Shown here piece after piece: positions 58,509 through 64,000 of a stretch of DNA of 64,000 nucleotides (within the stretch, counting starts at the first letter, position 1; each line of letters opens with the position of its first letter). The stretch lies in the NCBI GenBank assembly GCA_025667525.1, contig CM046879.1, positions 386,717,039 through 386,781,038 on the forward strand, in the 5' to 3' direction. Under the pieces are notes generated by a model. That model had not been told where the DNA came from. It saw only the letters and a list, made by a program, of their open reading frames with translations, and made no database searches. The DNA comes from Glebionis coronaria (Eukaryota > Streptophyta > Magnoliopsida > Asterales > Asteraceae). The translations under genes and the position numbers were made by a program.

Positions 58509-58707
58509 GTCCTACGCAGTATTCCTATAATATTGCCAGAACATCCGAGTAATACGCAAGTATTACAATGAAGATGGAAATCCTGCTTGAGCCAACATCA
58601 AACAAGCTCATGGTAGGTTACACGTGCGGTTCTTTTAGAACCAATCTTGTGAAAAACTGGAAGGAAACAATGGTTTAATTCTTAATTGAACTTAAACTCG
58701 TTCCAGG
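58509..58707 (+). repeat. Structured 3' block of D, unit 1
   Basis: From GTCCTACGCAGT to GTTCCAGG. Hairpin GGTTC-TTTTA-GAACC at 58628-58642. The shared core across units is TTGCCAGAACA, GGAAATCCT, AACATCAAACA and GGTAGGT. Confidence 0.75.
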
Positions 58708-58905
58708 CCTCTACGCATTATCATATGATCTTGCCAGAACACTCAGAGTGACTCTTTATTGATCACAGTGACGAGTGGAAATCCTTCTAGTGTTAACATC
58801 AAACAGCACTTGGTAGGTGACGTGCAAGATTCTTTATGAATTGAGCTCGTGATAACTGGAAAGCAACGATGGTGAAAATCTTAATTGAAATTCACTTGTT
58901 CCAGG
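58708..58905 (+). repeat. Structured 3' block of D, unit 2
   Basis: From CCTCTACGCATT to GTTCCAGG. Hairpin GATTC-TTTAT-GAATT at 58828-58842 (one G-T pair). The same ordered core words as unit 1 occur with many substitutions, so the duplication predates D's insertion. Confidence 0.75.
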
Positions 58906-59594
58906 TTTCATGAATTGACGGCTTCAAATCACAAGGATAATTTATCCAAGTGATTCAATCTTTATGTTCGCAGTCAGCTTTGGACGGTCGAATAAAGAGA
59001 ACGGGTTTACCCGCGAAATCCTGTCAGGAAGTTACTTAATTGAAACTATCCGTCACGGGTACGATATCTAATATCGTCCAATGGTCTTCACCGACCGGAG
59101 GTAAAATGCTACCGAATTAGAATAAAATGTTCAAAGCCATTTTATTCGTGTCGTTGCTGTGTACCTGTTAAAGACGGTGGCGTTGTTGTGTACCTGTTGA
59201 AGACGGTGGCGTTGCTGTGTACCAGTGAAGACGGTGGTGTTGCGGTGTACCTGTAGAAGTCGTTCCCACATGCTTATGTTTTTCTGCATCAAAGCTTAGC
59301 AAAAATTCAAGAAAGTACAAGATATAGTCTTCCGCTGTACCAAACTCTGAAACTTTCGAGAATTCAACAAAAAGACATAAGTGTGTGGAACATGGAGTCA
59401 CGAGGAGGCAAAATTCACAAGAAGGCAAAGATCGCACGTGAAAGGCCAAAAGAACAATGCTCTCAAGCCAAAGCCTAAAAGATCAAACCAACATATTCAC
59501 AACAAAAGAAAAAAAGAAAAGACTACGAGCTAAAGAACGAAGACTTAGTATAGTATGCTAGGTTTAGAACTTTGTAACGTGGAGTGACCTCCCT

Positions 59595-59605
59595 TAGGGG
59601 GAGAT
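59595..59605 (+). other. Polypurine tract of D
   Basis: TTAGGGGGAGAT abuts the 3' LTR. Confidence 0.9.
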
Positions 59606-59924
59606 TGTTAGAAATACGTTTTTACGTATATTAGAAGTATCGGTCACTCCACAATATTATTAATGTTGTAATAGCTCGTAGTTTATAGTTACTTATTTAG
59701 TTAAGTAAGAACCGGTCCATGGGCTTGTCATGGGCCGGCCCAAGTCCACATATGACTTGGAAGTATAAATACCCCTTTCCTCCTTGGAAAGGGGTGGTTG
59801 TTGTTCATTTCATGTTTTCATTTAATAAAGAAGACACACATTTTCTCTCACTTTCTTTCTCTAGTTTCTCTCTCTAGAAAACATCAACCCAATTCATAGA
59901 TTCATAGGTTATCAAGATTCTACA
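59606..59924 (+). repeat. 3' LTR of element D
   Basis: The LTR is 319 bp with two substitutions relative to the 5' LTR (near 59856 and 59891). TATAAATA plus hairpin at 59764-59795. CATAT follows at 59925-59929. Confidence 0.95.
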
Positions 59925-60917
59925 CATATGTAATATACTATATCAGATAAGGCATCTCAACTCCGTACCTCAACATATTTTGTGGTGTCGTTTTTCCAAA
60001 ATTTTGTCAAACTTTTGTTTCAAGACACACATATATTGTTGAGGGGAGCAACCGGACTGAAAAAGTTCCATGATTCATGCGTGCACACATGTTTCTCTAC
60101 CAATCAGTTTTCAAAAATTGTCATATTTTAATCAGTTGGTATCTCTAATATGATATTTTTATATTAGAGATAGGGGGAGTAAATGTGATTAAAATGTAAT
60201 ATATCGCAACATGTGATCTTAAAGACTCAAGTGCAACTCTTTCCTTCACATGCTAAACTATTTCGAATATCGATGCATGTGTGTAGGGGAGCTTTTCGAA
60301 AATGTAAAACTTTAAAAGTGTTAAAAGTTTTGATTTCTATCAAGCACTTTGAATGGTTTTCAATGGTTTATGGTTACGATCTATACCCAAAACAACCTAC
60401 TATCCACGACGGAACGATGGAGTCAAAACGTGGTTTAGGATAGGAAACTAAGTCCTATGATCAAACCAGAACCGGAGGGATCTACCCAAGGACATTCCAT
60501 AGCGAGAAATAGTTGTCCTTAGGAAAGATGGAGTGGAATGAAGCTGGACGCGTACCAATTACTTAAGTTAGCATTGAAACAATCACAACAAGGTGCTAGT
60601 GACCAAGTATTGGTAAGCATTAAAGGAGTTGAATATTCTATGCAACTTAGGCAGAAACCGAGTTAACACATCTATCAAAGACAAGTGTCATGGACCCAAT
60701 GATGCGATGCACAACCCTTCCCCATCCATTCGAGTTTCTCTCAAAAGAAACTTGTCTCATTGTCACGGAGATCAACACGTATCTATTGACTTTCTCACTC
60801 CGAGATAGTTAATATTGAAAAGGTGGCAGTTTGCTCCAGCCTCCGAGTACTAATATGCACTTATCGAGACTAGAGCCAAAAAGAGATCAATCTATCATCT
60901 CATTAGGACACTATCGA

Positions 60918-61111
60918 GTCCTACACATTATCCTTGTGATATTGCCAGAACATCTGAGTGATACGATTCACAATGAAGATGGAAATCCTGATTGAGCCAG
61001 CATTAAACAAGCTCATGGTAGGTAACTTGTGCGATTCTACACGAATCAAACTTGTGAGAAATGGAATGCAACTAAGTTTGGATTCTTAATTAATTCAAAC
61101 TTGATTCCAGG
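60918..61111 (+). repeat. Structured 3' block of C, unit 1
   Basis: It follows the order of D unit 1: TTGCCAGAACA, AATGAAGATGGAAATCCT, hairpin at 61033-61047, TGGAAT ... ATTCCA closing pair and terminal CCAGG. Confidence 0.72.
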
Positions 61112-61313
61112 TTTCTTCACAAAATCCGTGTGATCTTTCCAGAACATTCAGAGTAACACTCCTTAGTGCTCACAGTGACGAATGGAAATCCTTCCAGTGT
61201 CAACATAAAACAGCACTGCGGTAGGTGACTCGCAAGATTCTCTATGAATCGAGCTTGTGACAAACTAGAAAGCAACAATGGTGCGATTCTTATAGAATCA
61301 AACTTGTTCCAGG
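61112..61313 (+). repeat. Structured 3' block of C, unit 2
   Basis: It follows D unit 2: TTTCCAGAACA, TGGAAATCCTTCCAGTG, hairpin at 61236-61250, and a second GATTC-TTATA-GAATC hairpin near 61285-61299, ending TTGTTCCAGG. Confidence 0.72.
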
Positions 61314-62037
61314 AATTCTGAATTGACGACTCTAATCAGACGGATAATTTATCCTTATGATTTACCCTTTACGATCGCAGTCTGCTTTGAGACGGTCGAG
61401 TAAAGAGAACTGGCTACACCGTCGGGAAACCCTGTCAAGGAGGTTCTTAATCGAATCTACCCTATCGCAGGTACGGTATCAAATACCGTTTAACGTTCTT
61501 CACCGACCGGAGGTAAAACGCTACCGAATTAGGGTGAAATGTTCAAAGCCATTTTATCCGTGTCTATATAGGTTGCTGCATATCAAGATTGTGGCGTATT
61601 TGTGCACTAACCGAAGTCGTCTTCATATACTCATACTAAAAGTTAAAGTCTTCCGCAACTCTGATGAATATTTGAAGGACTAACTACAACTATATTTGTA
61701 TGGGAGATTGTTAGCCTTTCGAAATCAACAAAGTATGAATATGTTGATTCAGAAGTCACAAGAGCACAAGATGGCGATAATCAAGATACTTAAGAATGTA
61801 AGAATGTAATAGGTCATCTTGTCACAATAGCACAAGATGAACACTATCAAGGATAGACTGAAGATCTCAAGCACTCAAAGTCAAAAGACAAAGACTCAAG
61901 ATAAAGATCACAAGGCATGAAGGAACAAAACCATTACAACCAAGATCAAGACCAAGTAACAAGCCCTAACAAGGAAGATCACCTCCACAAGAATGTATTT
62001 ACTCAATCATCTTATGCATTTTAAAGATGACCGATAC

Positions 62038-62049
62038 ATTGGGGGAGAT
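62038..62049 (+). other. Polypurine tract of C
   Basis: CATTGGGGGAGAT abuts TGTTAGCCC, the start of the C LTR. Confidence 0.85.
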
Positions 62050-62426
62050 TGTTAGCCCTATATTTTATATATAGTCGAACTAGAATATAATAGGTCATAT
62101 TAGTCATTAATGGCCTTGTATTGTAATAGGTTAGTCGGGAAAACCGGACTTGGACTTTAAGCTAATATTGTATAAGTTACAGGCTCTAAGACCAAGACAA
62201 GCCAAGCCCGGCCCATGGAAACAAACCCACGGCCCATGGAAAGCCCATGTGGTTCGTAGGTATATATACCCTCTTCCATGTGTGGAAGAGGGTGTTGGTT
62301 TCATTTATTTTCTTTCTCTAATAGTAAAAACCTTCCACCATCCCTCTAGTTTTCCCTCTCTACTTTTCTTCTCTTTCTCTCTCTAAATATTGTGTTACGG
62401 ATTGAAGTGGGATTAATAGTTGTACA
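62050..62426 (+). repeat. 3' LTR of element C (right edge approximate)
   Basis: It begins TGTTAG like D's LTR and has the same architecture: a GGCCCATGG-rich stretch, TATATATA at 62261-62268, a 10-bp hairpin (62268-62293), then a CT-rich tract. The end is placed at TTGTACA by analogy with TTCTACA in D, but the adjacent copia fragment F also encodes this sequence, so the boundary is uncertain by about ten bases. The 5' LTR is outside the window. Confidence 0.7.
62261..62293 (+). promoter_or_regulatory. LTR core promoter of C with overlapping hairpin
   Basis: TATATATA is followed at its last base by ACCCTCTTCC-ATGTGT-GGAAGAGGGT. Relative to D the stem has C-G to T-A and T-A to C-G changes at positions 5 and 6, with pairing kept. 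Confidence 0.72.

Positions 62427-64000
<1,574 letters not shown>

Larger units (their letters stand above)
57349..59593 (+). other. 3' non-coding region of D with structured, duplicated block
   Basis: There is no coding sequence I accept. The part from about 57930 to 59150 aligns with C at about 60480-61560. It contains two tandem units of about 199 bp (58509-58707 and 58708-58905), each with a five-pair hairpin and a CTGGAA ... TTCCAG pair. Downstream lie GGATAATTTATCC (about 58939) and ACGATAT-CTA-ATATCGT at 59061-59077. Retention in two separately inserted elements suggests selection on RNA structure. Confidence 0.75.
37769..59924 (+). mobile_element. Element D: large Sirevirus with env-position ORF, hosting element G
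   Basis: The element has 319-bp LTRs differing at two sites and flanking CATAT duplications. It spans 22.2 kb, or about 18 kb after removing G and its duplication, which is unusually long for copia. Extra length comes from a 1,611-residue Gag, a 2-kb spacer with a minisatellite, a 3.9-kb env-position ORF and a 2.2-kb structured 3' region. Breaks are few: TAG in pol and several in the env-position ORF. Confidence 0.93.
59930..62037 (+). other. C 3' non-coding region, main piece, with structured block
   Basis: No gene is supported; a 76-codon frame at 60213-60443 is unconvincing. From about 60480 the sequence follows D's 3' region. Two tandem units, 60918-61111 and 61112-61313, carry GATTC-TACAC-GAATC (61033-61047) and GATTC-TCTAT-GAATC (61236-61250). 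ACGGTAT-CAA-ATACCGT at 61473-61489 corresponds to D's 59061-59077 stem with an A-T to G-C pair change. Confidence 0.75.
25199..62426 (+). mobile_element. Element C: host Sirevirus (5' part outside window), split by A, B and D
   Basis: Surviving parts are pol (25199-28465), 3' non-coding sequence (28466-28638, 37673-37768, 59930-62049), a polypurine tract and a 3' LTR. Removing B and D restores continuity across their target duplications. The 3' non-coding sequence aligns with that of D over at least 1.2 kb, so C and D belong to one lineage, but I see no env-position ORF in C. C appears inserted in copia fragment F, whose sequence resumes near 62427. The right boundary is uncertain by about 10 bp. 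Confidence 0.8.

Overview
This window is plant DNA made almost entirely of LTR retrotransposons nested inside one another. I found no host gene, rRNA gene or complete tRNA gene. The proteins (Sirevirus-type Ty1/copia Gag-Pol with an extra ORF after pol, and Tat-like Ty3/gypsy Gag-protease with the ALADLGASINLMP protease motif) closely resemble families I remember from daisy-family (Asteraceae) genomes. That assignment rests on recall of protein style, not on a search. Composition and nesting suggest gene-poor, probably pericentromeric heterochromatin.

Layout from bottom to top. F (about 62427-64000, minus) is a decayed copia gag-pol fragment holding an (AT)118 microsatellite. C (25199 to about 62426, plus) is a Sirevirus; its 5' part lies left of the window and its 3' LTR is near 62050-62426. 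Three elements split C. A (1-25198, minus) is a gypsy element with 3.9-kb LTRs and only gag-protease; it sits in C's integrase. B (28639-37667, plus) is a second gag-protease-only gypsy element, inserted just 3' of C's pol with candidate duplication GTGTT. D (37769-59924, plus) is a large Sirevirus with duplication CATAT. Two further elements are nested. E (1759-13688, minus) is a Sirevirus inside A's 3' LTR, with duplication TTGAA and the empty site preserved in A's other LTR. G (38300-42498) is a coding-poor element with 1.6-kb LTRs inside D's leader, with duplication TTAAT. LTR pairs differ by about 0.6% (E, D, B), 1% (G) and 2% (A) by eye, so most insertions are recent.

The Sireviruses D and E are organised as LTR, tRNA-Met primer site, long Gag with CCHC knuckle, Pol (protease, integrase, RT, RNase H) in the -1 frame, spacer, a roughly 3-4 kb envelope-position ORF, polypurine tract, LTR. 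All pol genes are near-intact, with one or two in-frame stops. A and B lack reverse transcriptase and integrase, so they would need enzymes from an autonomous relative, but they keep Gag, protease and an unexplained C-terminal module.

The most unusual signals are these. (1) A GTCARCG motif with 21-bp (sometimes 15-bp) period is seeded in E's LTRs, spacers and every ORF, always in one orientation. (2) The 3' untranslated regions of C and D share a tandemly duplicated block with stem-loops that carry compensatory changes. (3) A 10-bp hairpin starts at the TATA box of the C and D LTRs, also with compensatory changes. (4) Promoter-like and intron-like sequence precedes the env-position ORFs. (5) Related AGTTCCGRAT minisatellites lie upstream of both gag and the env-position ORF of D. 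These are observations by eye and need computation or RNA data.
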